Below, piece after piece: positions 47,948 to 56,234 of a stretch of DNA of 64,000 bases. The first letter of the stretch is position 1. Every line of letters starts with the position of its first letter. This stretch comes from Rhodanobacter glycinis (GTDB lineage Bacteria; Pseudomonadota; Gammaproteobacteria; Xanthomonadales; Rhodanobacteraceae): NCBI RefSeq assembly GCF_900114325.1, contig NZ_FOSR01000012.1, positions 1 to 64,000 on the forward strand, read 5' to 3'. The notes beneath the pieces were generated by a model. That model was not told the origin of the DNA and did not search any database. It worked only from the letters and a program-made list of their open reading frames with translations. The translations under genes were made by a program, and so were the position numbers.

Positions 47948-50083
47948 CTACCAGATCTTCACCTGCTTGTCGCCAGAGCGAACCATCGGATCGGTGGTCT
48001 TGCACTGGAACGCCTTGGCGAATGCGCTCATGTCCGACGGGGCGGCAATGGCGCGGATCGATGCCGGCGAATGCGGGTCGACATTGAGGTACAGCTCGGC
48101 CTGCTTCTCGCGGATGTTGCCGCGCCACACGCGGGCCCAGCTGAGGAAGAAGCGCTGGTCCTCGGTGTAGCCGTCGATCTTGGTGGCCGCTTCCTGCGGG
48201 TGATTCTTCAGCGCGGTCTGCAGGGCGTCGTAGGCGATGTTCAGGCCGCCCAGGTCGGCGATGTTCTCGCCCAGGGTCAGCTTGCCGTTGACGTGCAGGT
48301 CCGGCTTGCCCTTGATCGGCGTGTAGCCGTCGAACTGCTCGACCAGCAGCTTGGTGCGCGCATCGAACTGCTTCTTGTCCTGAGGCGTCCACCAGTCTTC
48401 GCGGTTGCCGTGGCCGTCGAACTGGCTGCCCTGGTCGTCGAAGCCGTGGCTGGACTCGTGGCCGATCACCGCACCGATGCCGCCGTAGTTGATCGCGTCG
48501 TCGCCGTGCGCATAGAAGAACGGCGCCTGCAGGATCGCGGCCGGGAAGTTGATGGTGTTGGTGCTCGGATCATAGTAGGCGTTGACCGTCTGCGGGGTCA
48601 TGCCCCATTCCTTGCGGTCGGTGGCCTTGCCGATCTTGCTGATGTCGTAGTGGTAGTTGTACTTGCTGGCGGCTTCGAGGTTGGCGAACCAGTTGCCCTG
48701 CTCGATCTTCAGGCCGCTCCAGTCACGCCATTCGCCCTTGTCGGGGTAGCCGATCTTGGGCAGGAATTCGGCCCACTTGTCCAGCGCCTTCTTCTTGGTC
48801 GCTTCGCTCATCCAGTCCAGGTGCTCGATGCGATCCTTCAACGCGTTGCGCACGTTGGTCACCAGCTCTTCGGCGCGCTGCTTGGATTCCGGCGGGAAGT
48901 ACTTGGCCACGTACAGCTGGCCCAGGCCCATGCCCATGGCGCCATTCACCGAGCGCAGCACGCGCTTCCAGCGCGGCTTCTGTTCCGGCTGGCCGGACAG
49001 GGTCTTGCCGTAGAAGTCGAAGCGGTTGTCCTCGAACGGCTTGCTCAGCGCGGACGAGGCGCTGCTGATCAGGTGGAAGCGCAGGTAGGCCTGCCACTGC
49101 GACACCGGTGCGCGGGCCAGCAGCTTGTCGAACTCGGCGATGAATTTCGGCTGCGACAGCGAGAAGCCCTTGTCGATGGTCACGCCCTGGGCGGCGAAGA
49201 ACTTCTGCCAGTTGAAGTGCGGGCTGATCTTGTCCGCTTCCTTCAGGCTGACGAAGTGGTACTGGTTGTCGAGATTGCGCATCTCGGTGGGAGCCAGCGA
49301 GGCCTTGGCCAGCTCGGTTTCGAACTTCATCACTTCGCCGGCCTGCTTCTTGGCATCGGCGGCGGACACGCCGACCAGCTCCAGCGACTTGGCGATGTAG
49401 GCCTCGTACGCGGTGCGGATGTCCTTGTACTGTGGCTTGAAGTAGTAATCCTTGGTCGGCAGGCCCAGGCCATCCTGGTACACGTAGCCGATCTGCTTGG
49501 TCGCATCCTTGAAGTCGGCGCCGGAGCCGAAGCTGAAGATGTAGCTGTCACCGTTGTTGAAGCTGGTGTCGATGAAATTGGCGATGTCGGCGCTGTTCTT
49601 CAGGCCGTCGATCTGCGCCAGCTGCGGCTTGATCGGGTCGAAACCGGCCTTGTCGATGGCCGCTTCATCCATGCCGGCGGAGTACAGCCAGCCCAGTTTC
49701 TGTTCGGTCGAACCGTCCTTGGCGCTGGCAACGTTCTTTGCGGCGTTCTCGAGAATCTGGTGCTGCTCGTCCATGCTCTTGTCGGCCAACTGGTCGAACG
49801 CGCCCCAGCGGGTGCGGTCGGAGGGAATCGGGTTGGCCGCAACCCACTTCGCGTTGACGAAGGTATTGAAGTCCTGGCAGGCCTCGGTGGGCGCGCCCAG
49901 CTCGCTGACGTCGAACACGCTCTTGGGCGCGGCGGCGGCCGTGCTGGCTGCGGCAGCCGGCGCGGCGGCGGTCTTGGCCGGAGCCGGGGCGGGCGCGGCC
50001 GCCTGCTCGCTCTTGCCGCACGCGGCAAGCGCCAGGCTCAGGCTGGCGGCCAGCGCCAGCGGCTTCAGATACTGCTTGGTCAT
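47948..50083 (-). CDS. M13 family metallopeptidase (neprilysin/PepO-like lipoprotein)
   Basis: A 711-residue zinc peptidase. It has a lipoprotein signal with lipobox LALAAC and an Ala/Pro-rich linker, then the M13 N-domain (EACQDFNTFVNAKWVAANPIP) and catalytic domain with GHESSHGFDDQGSQFD (HExxH, His542/Glu543/His546), LGENIADLGG (third ligand Glu) and a C-terminus KTTDPMV..KIW, where the family usually ends CxxW. It is likely anchored at the outer side of a membrane and cleaves small peptides. The ATG at 50083 follows GGGTATCC; longer upstream frames are not family-like. Confidence 0.92.
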   Translation of the reverse strand: MTKQYLKPLALAASLSLALAACGKSEQAAAPAPAPAKTAAAPAAAASTAAAAPKSVFDVSELGAPTEACQDFNTFVNAKWVAANPIPSDRTRWGAFDQLADKSMDEQHQILENAAKNVASAKDGSTEQKLGWLYSAGMDEAAIDKAGFDPIKPQLAQIDGLKNSADIANFIDTSFNNGDSYIFSFGSGADFKDATKQIGYVYQDGLGLPTKDYYFKPQYKDIRTAYEAYIAKSLELVGVSAADAKKQAGEVMKFETELAKASLAPTEMRNLDNQYHFVSLKEADKISPHFNWQKFFAAQGVTIDKGFSLSQPKFIAEFDKLLARAPVSQWQAYLRFHLISSASSALSKPFEDNRFDFYGKTLSGQPEQKPRWKRVLRSVNGAMGMGLGQLYVAKYFPPESKQRAEELVTNVRNALKDRIEHLDWMSEATKKKALDKWAEFLPKIGYPDKGEWRDWSGLKIEQGNWFANLEAASKYNYHYDISKIGKATDRKEWGMTPQTVNAYYDPSTNTINFPAAILQAPFFYAHGDDAINYGGIGAVIGHESSHGFDDQGSQFDGHGNREDWWTPQDKKQFDARTKLLVEQFDGYTPIKGKPDLHVNGKLTLGENIADLGGLNIAYDALQTALKNHPQEAATKIDGYTEDQRFFLSWARVWRGNIREKQAELYLNVDPHSPASIRAIAAPSDMSAFAKAFQCKTTDPMVRSGDKQVKIW

Positions 50084-50215
50084 GGGTATCCCTCTGATAA
50101 ATAGCAATGTGATTTGCCCGTAGGCTTCCTGGTTCGCGCGGACCGTGCCGGTGGGCCTCCCCCGCCCGCGACCATGACCGCTCACGCTAGGTCAAAGGTC
50201 ATGGGGAGCCCAGTG

Positions 50216-51100
50216 TCAAAGGTCAGGGGTGGTTTCGGCAACCAGGGCCAGCCAGGCGCGGGCGGCTGGCGAAACCTCGGCGCCGCGACGCCAGGCCAGC
50301 ACCATCTGCCAGCGCAGGTCGCGGCCGGACAGCGGCACGGCGACCACGCCGCTGAGCGAACGCTCCTCCACGGTCAGCCGCGGCAGCAGGGCGATGCCGC
50401 CACCGGCGGCGACCAGCGCCAGGATGAAGTCCACTTGCGCGCTGTGCACGGTCTCGCGCGGCGCCACGCCGTGGCGGGCACAGGCGTCGCGGATCAGCCG
50501 GTTCAGCGCGAAGCCTTCCTCGAACAGGATCAACGGCGACTCGCCCAGCCACTCCATGCGGAAGCGGCGCGCCCGTGCGCGAGGATGCGATTGCGGCAGC
50601 AGGGCCAGCATGGGTTCGTCGCAGACTGGCTGGCAGTCCAGCCCTTCGCCGACCGGACGCAGCGTGGCGGCGATTTCCAGCTCCCCGGCCAGCACGGATT
50701 GCTCCAGGCGCCGACTGCCGTGTTCCAGCAGGTGGATGTCGATTTGCGGATGCTGTTCGCGGAAGCGTGCCAGCAGGGGCGCGAACAGCACGCTGCTGCC
50801 CAGCGGCGGCAGGCCCAGTCGCAGTTCACCGCGATGCAGGTTTTGCAATGCGTCCAGCTCGGCGCGCAGATGCTCGGTTCGCGCCAGCATGGCCAGCGCG
50901 TGGCGATGCACGATCTCGCCGGCCTGGGTCAGGCGCACGCCGCGGCGGTCGCGGTCGAGCAGGCGTGTGCCCAGTTCGTCTTCCAGTTGGGCGATGGCCT
51001 TGCTCAGCGTGGGCTGGCTGGCGTGGGCCGAGCCGGTCGCGCGGGCGAAGCCACCGCGACTGGCCACCTCGGTGAAATAACGCAGGCTGCGCAGGTCCAT
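50216..51100 (-). CDS. LysR family transcriptional regulator (probable CidR-like)
   Basis: A 294-residue LTTR. The winged helix is MDLRSLRYFTEVASRGGFAR, AHASQPTLSKAIAQLEDELGTRL; the effector domain follows (residues about 90-290). It is divergent from cidA/cidB (LrgA/LrgB) with 77 bp between start codons, the arrangement of CidR in other bacteria. The chosen ATG gives the family N-terminus; 22 upstream codons are the shared operator region. A perfect inverted repeat in that region is the probable binding site. Confidence 0.88.
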   Translation of the reverse strand: MDLRSLRYFTEVASRGGFARATGSAHASQPTLSKAIAQLEDELGTRLLDRDRRGVRLTQAGEIVHRHALAMLARTEHLRAELDALQNLHRGELRLGLPPLGSSVLFAPLLARFREQHPQIDIHLLEHGSRRLEQSVLAGELEIAATLRPVGEGLDCQPVCDEPMLALLPQSHPRARARRFRMEWLGESPLILFEEGFALNRLIRDACARHGVAPRETVHSAQVDFILALVAAGGGIALLPRLTVEERSLSGVVAVPLSGRDLRWQMVLAWRRGAEVSPAARAWLALVAETTPDL

Positions 51101-51116
51101 GATGTATTCCAAAAAC

Positions 51117-51151
51117 GAATTGAAATGATGGAAACAATTCATTTCCATCAT
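51117..51151. promoter_or_regulatory. operator between the LysR gene and cidA
   Basis: ATGATGGAAA (51125-51134) and TTTCCATCAT (51142-51151) form a perfect inverted repeat with a 7-bp centre. GAATTG (51117-51122) and CAATTC (51135-51140) form a second, interleaved repeat. The site lies 17 bp from the LysR start and 27 bp from the cidA start, so one protein could control both. Confidence 0.6.
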
Positions 51152-51177
51152 ATACGGGATGGCCATAGGCTGGCGCC

Positions 51178-51591
51178 ATGAAAACGCTCCATGCCCGCAT
51201 GCGCCTGCTTGATCGTCGCCATCCCCGGCTTGCCCTGCTTGTGCAGGTGTTGCTGCTGGTGGTGCTGTGCGCCGTTTGCGAATACGTGGTGCGTGCGTGG
51301 CGCCTGCCGGTGCCGGGCAGTGTGCTGGCGCTGGGCGTATTGCTGCTGATGCTGGCGTGCGGCGTGGTGCCGATGTCGAGCCTGCGTCGCGGCGCCGACT
51401 GGCTGCTGGCCGAGATGCTGCTGTTTTTCATTCCCGCCGTGATGGCGGTGTCGCAGCATGCGGCGCTGTTGCGTGCGGAGGGCGTGCGCATCGTGGCGGT
51501 GATCCTGATCGGCACCGTGCTGGTGATGACGGCCACGGCCTTCCTGGTCGATCTGGTCTGGCGCTGGAGGCAAAAACACCATGCGCAGTGA
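51178..51591 (+). CDS. cidA: CidA/LrgA family holin-like membrane protein
   Basis: A 137-residue protein with four predicted helices. The LrgA/CidA signature covers VYVRAWRLPVPGSVLALGVLLLM (LPVPGSVLG type), GADWLLAEMLLFFIPAVM and IRIVAVILIGTVLVMTATAF. CidA/LrgA proteins have been linked to murein hydrolase export, programmed lysis and pyruvate handling. It overlaps cidB by 11 bp. Confidence 0.9.
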   Translation: MKTLHARMRLLDRRHPRLALLVQVLLLVVLCAVCEYVVRAWRLPVPGSVLALGVLLLMLACGVVPMSSLRRGADWLLAEMLLFFIPAVMAVSQHAALLRAEGVRIVAVILIGTVLVMTATAFLVDLVWRWRQKHHAQ

Positions 51592-52270
51592 ACTCGCCTC
51601 GCTGGCGTGGCTGGCGGTCACGCTGGGCGGTTACTACCTGCTCAAGCCGCTGTACCGGAAACGACCGCGCTGGTGGACCTCGCCACTGTTCACCGTGCCG
51701 GTACTGCTGATCGCGTTGGGCCTGCTGTTCGGCATGAATTACCCGGTGTATATCCGCGACACGCACTGGCTGGTGCTGATGCTGGGGCCGGCGACGGTGG
51801 CGTTCGCGCTGCCAATCTGGCGTTATCGCCGGTTGATCCGCCAGCACTGGGCTGCGTTGCTGGCCGGTGTGCTGGGTGGCAGCACGGTGGCGATGAGCAG
51901 CGCGTGGGGACTGGCCACATTGTTTGGTTTGAGTGGAAGCCTGCGCCTGAGCCTGGTGCCGCGTTCGATCACCACGCCGCTGGCGATGCTGGTGTCGGCC
52001 GATATCGGCGGCGTGCCGGATCTGACCGCGCTATTCGTGGTGATCACCGGCGTGGCCGGCATCGCGTTGGGTGAGTTGTTGCTGAAATACCTTCCGCTGC
52101 GTTCGGCGCTGGCACGCGGCGCGTTGTTCGGTGTCGGCGCACATGGCGCCGGTACCGCCAAGGCCTGGGACGTGGGAGCCGAGGAGGGCACCATCGCCAG
52201 CCTCGCGATGGTGCTGGCCGGCCTGCTCAATGTGCTGGCTGCACCCGGGGTCGCCTGGCTGCTGCGCTGA
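51581..52270 (+). CDS. cidB: CidB/LrgB family membrane protein
   Basis: A 229-residue membrane protein with about six helices. LrgB features are LGPATVAFALPIWRYRRLI, AGVLGGSTVAMSSAWGLATL, SLVPRSITTPLAMLVSADIGG (KSVTTPIA type) and GVGAHGAGTAKAWDVGAEEG (GTA motif). It works with CidA; both are probably under the divergent LysR gene. It is followed by a repeat element and the convergent M14 peptidase. Confidence 0.92.
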   Translation: MRSELASLAWLAVTLGGYYLLKPLYRKRPRWWTSPLFTVPVLLIALGLLFGMNYPVYIRDTHWLVLMLGPATVAFALPIWRYRRLIRQHWAALLAGVLGGSTVAMSSAWGLATLFGLSGSLRLSLVPRSITTPLAMLVSADIGGVPDLTALFVVITGVAGIALGELLLKYLPLRSALARGALFGVGAHGAGTAKAWDVGAEEGTIASLAMVLAGLLNVLAAPGVAWLLR

Positions 52271-52283
52271 ACGGTGCTCTTAC

Positions 52284-52407
52284 TTCCTCTCCCCCACGGG
52301 GAGAGGATTGAGGTGAGGGGCGGGTGCTCGCGGGAGCGCTTCGCAAGTGAGATTGCCGCAAGAGCGGCCCCTCACCCCGGCCCCCTCCCTGACGAGGGGA
52401 GGGAGAC
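52284..52407. repeat. CCCTCTCC-type intergenic element, copy 4
   Basis: Left hairpin CCTCTCCCCCACGGGGAGAGG, internal TGAGGGG/CCCCTCA pair, right hairpin CCCTCCCTGACGAGGGGAGGG. The centre GGGCGGGTGCTCGCGG is the same as in copy 1. The 3' end of the minus-strand M14 gene (from 52372) reaches into it, so the repeat encodes that protein's last dozen residues. Confidence 0.75.
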
Positions 52408-54195
52408 AGGCAGTTGGCGCAGCTCTGCCGCGTTGAGTCGCAACACCGGGTACGCGCCAACACGCTGCACCGTGTACCACGGCGAGCGCTTGTAGAAGAA
52501 TTCCAGACGTGCGCGGCTGCTGGCGGCGAAGGCCGGATCGTCGTGCAACTTCTTTTCGAATTCGGCTTTGAGCGCCGGGTTCTTCGCGATCATCTCGCGC
52601 GCCAGCTTCTCCAGCACGCGCGGTTCGCCGTATTCCTTCGCCTCGAAGATCGCATTCAGATAGCCCCAGTGCAGCAACGAGTCGGGTGCCTGCGGTTCGA
52701 GCAATTCGATCGCCACGTTGGCCGCGCGCTGATCCATCGGCACGATCACCGAGCCGGGCGCCAGGGTGACGGTGCGTGGTGCCGTCGCCAGCGTGAAATC
52801 GCGCAGCATCAGGTGGCCTTCGAATGACCGGGTCGCCCAGCGCGGATCGTCGAGCTGGTAGCCCTGCGCGGTCATCGTCAGCGGGTGGTCGATGCGCCGG
52901 TAGGCAATGCCGTGTGCTTTCAGCCGGTCGATGATGACCGTCCACTGTGCCGGCACGACATAGGCCGCCGGCGGGGTGATCGAGAGATCCGGCAACAGAC
53001 GGTTCCAGTTCTGGATGGTGTAGTTGCGCGGCGTGTGCGGGTCGTACCGGATCCAAATGTCGTTGGAGATGTCGCTGTGGGTCTGGCTGAAGGCGTAGCC
53101 CTTCAGCGTGTACGACGTGGGCACGGGATCGAGCTTGAAGGTGAGCGGTACGCGTGCCGCAGGATTGTCGGCGCGGGCGATCACGTCGGCATCGGCCTTG
53201 TGCGTGGCGGCGAGCAGGGCGGCCGGGTCCCGGTTGATGTCGGCCAGCATCAATTCGACCAGATCGTAGACGGCCTTCACGCGCACGCCGTAGGGCTTGA
53301 GCATGTGCGTTTCGATCAGCAGCGCGGGCCGGTTCTGCAGCGCCGCGTAGCCGGTGGAGAAGCGCGGGCCGGAGCCGAAATTCGCGATGCCCTTGCGCGG
53401 GTCGCGACCATCCTTGAACTCCAGATAGATCGAAGCGAGATGGCCGCGCTTGTCGTAGGCCGGCATCACCGTGTCGGTGAGCTGCTGCTGCCAGGACGCC
53501 ACGGCGGGATCGAGCTTGTGCGGGTCTTCGGTGTACCAGGTCAGGTCGTACTGGTAGTCGGCGCCGTCGGTGGCATGCACGTCGACCAGGAAATTCGGCT
53601 GCCACGTCTGCCACAACTTCAGCCACGCGCGCATTTCCGGTGCGTCGGCCTTGATGTAATCGCGATTGAGGTTGAGGTACTGCGATTGCCCGCGAAAGCC
53701 CATGCTGGCCGGGCCATTCTGGTTGATGCGGTTGTAGGGCGAGGAATTCGCGTGGCCATCCACGCTGAACACCGGGATGTAGACCAGCACCACATGATCA
53801 AGCAGGTGCGGATACTTGCCGGTGATGGCGAAATCGCGTAACAGCATCAGGCCGGCATCCTTGCCCGCGATCTCGCCCGGATGGATGCCGGCCTGCACCA
53901 GCACGACAGCCTTGTGCGCGGCGCGGGCCGCTTGCGGAGTGAACGTGCCATCGCCGCTGGCGATCACCACCGTCATCGGCCGGCCTTCCGGCGTGGTGCC
54001 GAAGGTTTCCAGATGGATCTTGCCGGGCGCGGCCTTTTGCAATCGTTGCAGGTAGGTCAGCGTATCGGCATAACTCGGCGTGGTACGGAAGTGTGCCGCC
54101 TCGGCCGGGGTGATCCAGTTCGTGGACGCGAACGTGGTGGCAGGCACGCATGCCGTGGCAAGCATGAGCAATGCGGTAAGCGGCCATTTCGGCAT
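52372..54195 (-). CDS. M14 family zinc carboxypeptidase-like protein
   Basis: A 607-residue secreted protein (signal peptide PLTALLMLATACVPATTFAS). Zinc ligands are in QAGIHPGEIAGKD (His-x2-Glu), and a later His is in LLIETHMLKPYGVRV or VDVHATDGAD, typical of the atypical M14-like group; the catalytic Glu region is less clear. The ATG at 54195 has GGGGA upstream; an earlier ATG (54231) would add 12 residues. The last dozen residues (..PVSLPSSGRGPG) are encoded by the intergenic repeat, suggesting the original stop was lost to the insertion. The long plus-strand frame opposite is a shadow. Confidence 0.85.
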   Translation of the reverse strand: MPKWPLTALLMLATACVPATTFASTNWITPAEAAHFRTTPSYADTLTYLQRLQKAAPGKIHLETFGTTPEGRPMTVVIASGDGTFTPQAARAAHKAVVLVQAGIHPGEIAGKDAGLMLLRDFAITGKYPHLLDHVVLVYIPVFSVDGHANSSPYNRINQNGPASMGFRGQSQYLNLNRDYIKADAPEMRAWLKLWQTWQPNFLVDVHATDGADYQYDLTWYTEDPHKLDPAVASWQQQLTDTVMPAYDKRGHLASIYLEFKDGRDPRKGIANFGSGPRFSTGYAALQNRPALLIETHMLKPYGVRVKAVYDLVELMLADINRDPAALLAATHKADADVIARADNPAARVPLTFKLDPVPTSYTLKGYAFSQTHSDISNDIWIRYDPHTPRNYTIQNWNRLLPDLSITPPAAYVVPAQWTVIIDRLKAHGIAYRRIDHPLTMTAQGYQLDDPRWATRSFEGHLMLRDFTLATAPRTVTLAPGSVIVPMDQRAANVAIELLEPQAPDSLLHWGYLNAIFEAKEYGEPRVLEKLAREMIAKNPALKAEFEKKLHDDPAFAASSRARLEFFYKRSPWYTVQRVGAYPVLRLNAAELRQLPVSLPSSGRGPG

Positions 54196-54235
54196 GAGGT
54201 TCCCCGGCACTGGCGTGAAAGACGCAGGCATTGTG

Positions 54236-54303
54236 GTGGGAGCGCTCCCTGTGCGCGCATGCCTTTCGTCGTGGTGACGCTCGCGCGCAGCGCGCCGGCT
54301 ACA
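54236..54303. repeat. REP-like element between the M14 and DUF502 genes
   Basis: GTGGGAGCGCTCCCTGTGCGCGCATGCC starts the element and CGCTCGCGCGCAGCGCGCCGGCTACA ends it. It belongs to the GTAGGAGCGC-type REP family also seen at 26687. The stop codon of the minus-strand DUF502 gene (54299-54301) lies inside it. Confidence 0.7.
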
Positions 54304-54961
54304 GCAGGTGATCGGGGTGGCGGGCAGGCGCGGGCAGGGTGTCCGGCGCCACGGCACCACCGGAAATGATGAAGGCCATCGCCTGGTCCATCGTCCAGTC
54401 GGTCGGCGTCAACTCGTCCACCGGCACCAGTTCGAGATAGCCGCCGGTGGGGTTGGGCGTGGTGGGGATGTATACCGCCGCCATCTCGCGGCCGGTGCCT
54501 TCCTCGACCATGGTGCGGGTAACGAAACCAACCACCTTCATGCCGCGCCGGGGGAAATCGATCAGCACCACGCGCTGCATGCCGCCGGGCTTGTTCTGCA
54601 GCACCGTCATCAGCTTCTTGGTGCCGCCGTAAATCGTCTGCACCAGCGGGATGCGGTGCAACAGTCCGTCGAAAGCATCGAGCACGCGCCGACCGATCAC
54701 CCGGTGCGCCAGCCAGCCGAGCGTATACAGCGCGGCCAGCGTCAGCAGCAGGGCGAGGATGAAGATCAGCCAGTCCTGGTTCAGCGCATCGGCTGCGCGC
54801 GGCGCCACCAGCGCCAACGCCTTGACGAAGCCCGCCACCACCGGCGCGCCGATCCCGGCCAGCAGACCCAGCACGAACTTGAACACCAGCCAGGTCACCC
54901 ACAACGGGATGAAGGTGAGCAGTCCGGTCAGCAGATAGCGTTTGAGGCGCAGCGGTTGCAT
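54299..54961 (-). CDS. DUF502 family membrane protein
   Basis: A 220-residue protein. Two or three N-terminal helices (LLTGLLTFIPLWVTWLVFKF; WLIFILALLLTLAALYTLGW) are followed by the DUF502 soluble part: LLHRIPLVQTIYGGTKKLM, VVLIDFPRRGMKVVGFVTRT and VYIPTTPNPTGGYLELVPVDEL. The family is widespread in bacteria and of unknown function. The gene is a singleton, and its stop codon lies in a REP element. Confidence 0.9.
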   Translation of the reverse strand: MQPLRLKRYLLTGLLTFIPLWVTWLVFKFVLGLLAGIGAPVVAGFVKALALVAPRAADALNQDWLIFILALLLTLAALYTLGWLAHRVIGRRVLDAFDGLLHRIPLVQTIYGGTKKLMTVLQNKPGGMQRVVLIDFPRRGMKVVGFVTRTMVEEGTGREMAAVYIPTTPNPTGGYLELVPVDELTPTDWTMDQAMAFIISGGAVAPDTLPAPARHPDHLL

Positions 54962-55162
54962 GGGGTGGGCACGTCAGGGGGATGGTTCGGCCATTGTAGG
55001 CGACGACTGTGGTGCCCTGGGAAAGCCGTTTGGCGGGTGTTTTTGCAAGGAGAGGCTTCAGTCGTGATGTTCTTGCTTGTTCCTGACCCACCGTCGTGTG
55101 GATCTTTGGCTGCCGCCGTTTCCAGCGAATTGCTGGAGGCACCGATTGCTTCGAGGGTACAG

Positions 55163-56047
55163 CTACCGCTTGAAGCAATTTTCCCTGTGCCAGGCCAGAT
55201 AGGTTGCGTGCGGTCGCAGGTCGGGATTGGCAGGGATACGCAGCTTTCTATCCGGCAGAATCAGCTTGTCCAGATCATCGGGTACGCCATGGGGTGAGAG
55301 CAGGATGCTGTAGTCATCGGCGAAGGTCAGCAGGCCTCTATCAAATAGCCAGTGAGCCGTGCCGGTGAGGGCAATGCCATTGCGGACGGTATCGGGGCCA
55401 TCGGCTTCTACCGAACGGATATGGGCAGCCTGAACTTCAGGGCGACCACCGCCATTGATCAGGCGAAGACCTGTGACCGCACAAGTGTTTGCGTAGGCGT
55501 TGCGGACATGGCGCCTGAATGCGGCATCACGAAATTTTCGTTGGCTGACCTGTTCCACGATGGGGTGCACGACATACTCAGGCACAGGTTCTGCCACCCG
55601 GTCAGCCAGCTCCCATGGTTGGGGCTGGGCGTACAGGCCGGCTTGTGCGATTCGATCGAATTCCTCTCTGGGAATCAGGCGAACAGATCGACCGAAGGCG
55701 CCTTTGTTGGTTGAACCATCCGCTTTTTGCAGAATTGATTCCCGGTACTCTGCACCTTCACGAAACGCGATGGCTTGATCGAACTCCAGGAAGCCGCGCA
55801 TCTGTGCGTAATGATGATCCGGTCGCGCGGGGTCCTGCGTGATGCCCGCGACTTGAGCGATGGCAAAGTAGGCTTGTCGGCCACCAGCGCGGTTCGGACC
55901 AGTGGACCGACGTGGTTCGTAGTAGATGATCCAGTCACCAATAGCCTCTTCGACCTGTCGAAGATAGGTGCGAGGGAAGTGGTAACGGCACTCGATCTGG
56001 TCGTCGTAAGCGGAGCTTTCTGAAGCGGTGAATATCGCGTTGGTCAT
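55163..56047 (-). CDS. HNH endonuclease (possible modification-dependent restriction enzyme)
   Basis: A 294-residue protein in two parts. The C-terminal half is an HNH_2-type nuclease: CAVTGLRLINGG, EVQAAHIRSVEADGPDTVRN GIAL (first catalytic His) and HWLFDRGLLTFADDYSI (distal His/Asp-like). The N-terminal half (about residues 15-140; YHFPRTYLRQVEEAIGDWII YYEPRR, YFAIAQVAGI) looks like a small PUA/EVE-type domain of the kind that reads modified bases; this is a guess from pattern. The gene is isolated, and its base composition is visibly lower in GC than its neighbours (one line near 55700 is about 47%), which suggests acquisition. No methyltransferase or partner is adjacent. Confidence 0.75.
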   Translation of the reverse strand: MTNAIFTASESSAYDDQIECRYHFPRTYLRQVEEAIGDWIIYYEPRRSTGPNRAGGRQAYFAIAQVAGITQDPARPDHHYAQMRGFLEFDQAIAFREGAEYRESILQKADGSTNKGAFGRSVRLIPREEFDRIAQAGLYAQPQPWELADRVAEPVPEYVVHPIVEQVSQRKFRDAAFRRHVRNAYANTCAVTGLRLINGGGRPEVQAAHIRSVEADGPDTVRNGIALTGTAHWLFDRGLLTFADDYSILLSPHGVPDDLDKLILPDRKLRIPANPDLRPHATYLAWHRENCFKR

Positions 56048-56234
56048 CCTGCCTCCCCGTGTTGCCCAGGTTACCAGGGATAACGCGCTATGGGATTTCA
56101 CGCGTGGCACGGCATGCCGGACTTGCAAAAGCGGAAGTATCGTGGAGTCCTTCAGGGGCGTTCAGCGAGCTGATGGCGAAGCGGTGCAAGGGATCAAAGT
56201 GCACACCACGCTGTGCCCACAGCGCATGTCAGCG

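Noticed and set aside
48071-50104. 677-codon open frame on the plus strand
   Set aside because: Antisense of the M13 peptidase, which has a full HExxH site and lipoprotein signal.
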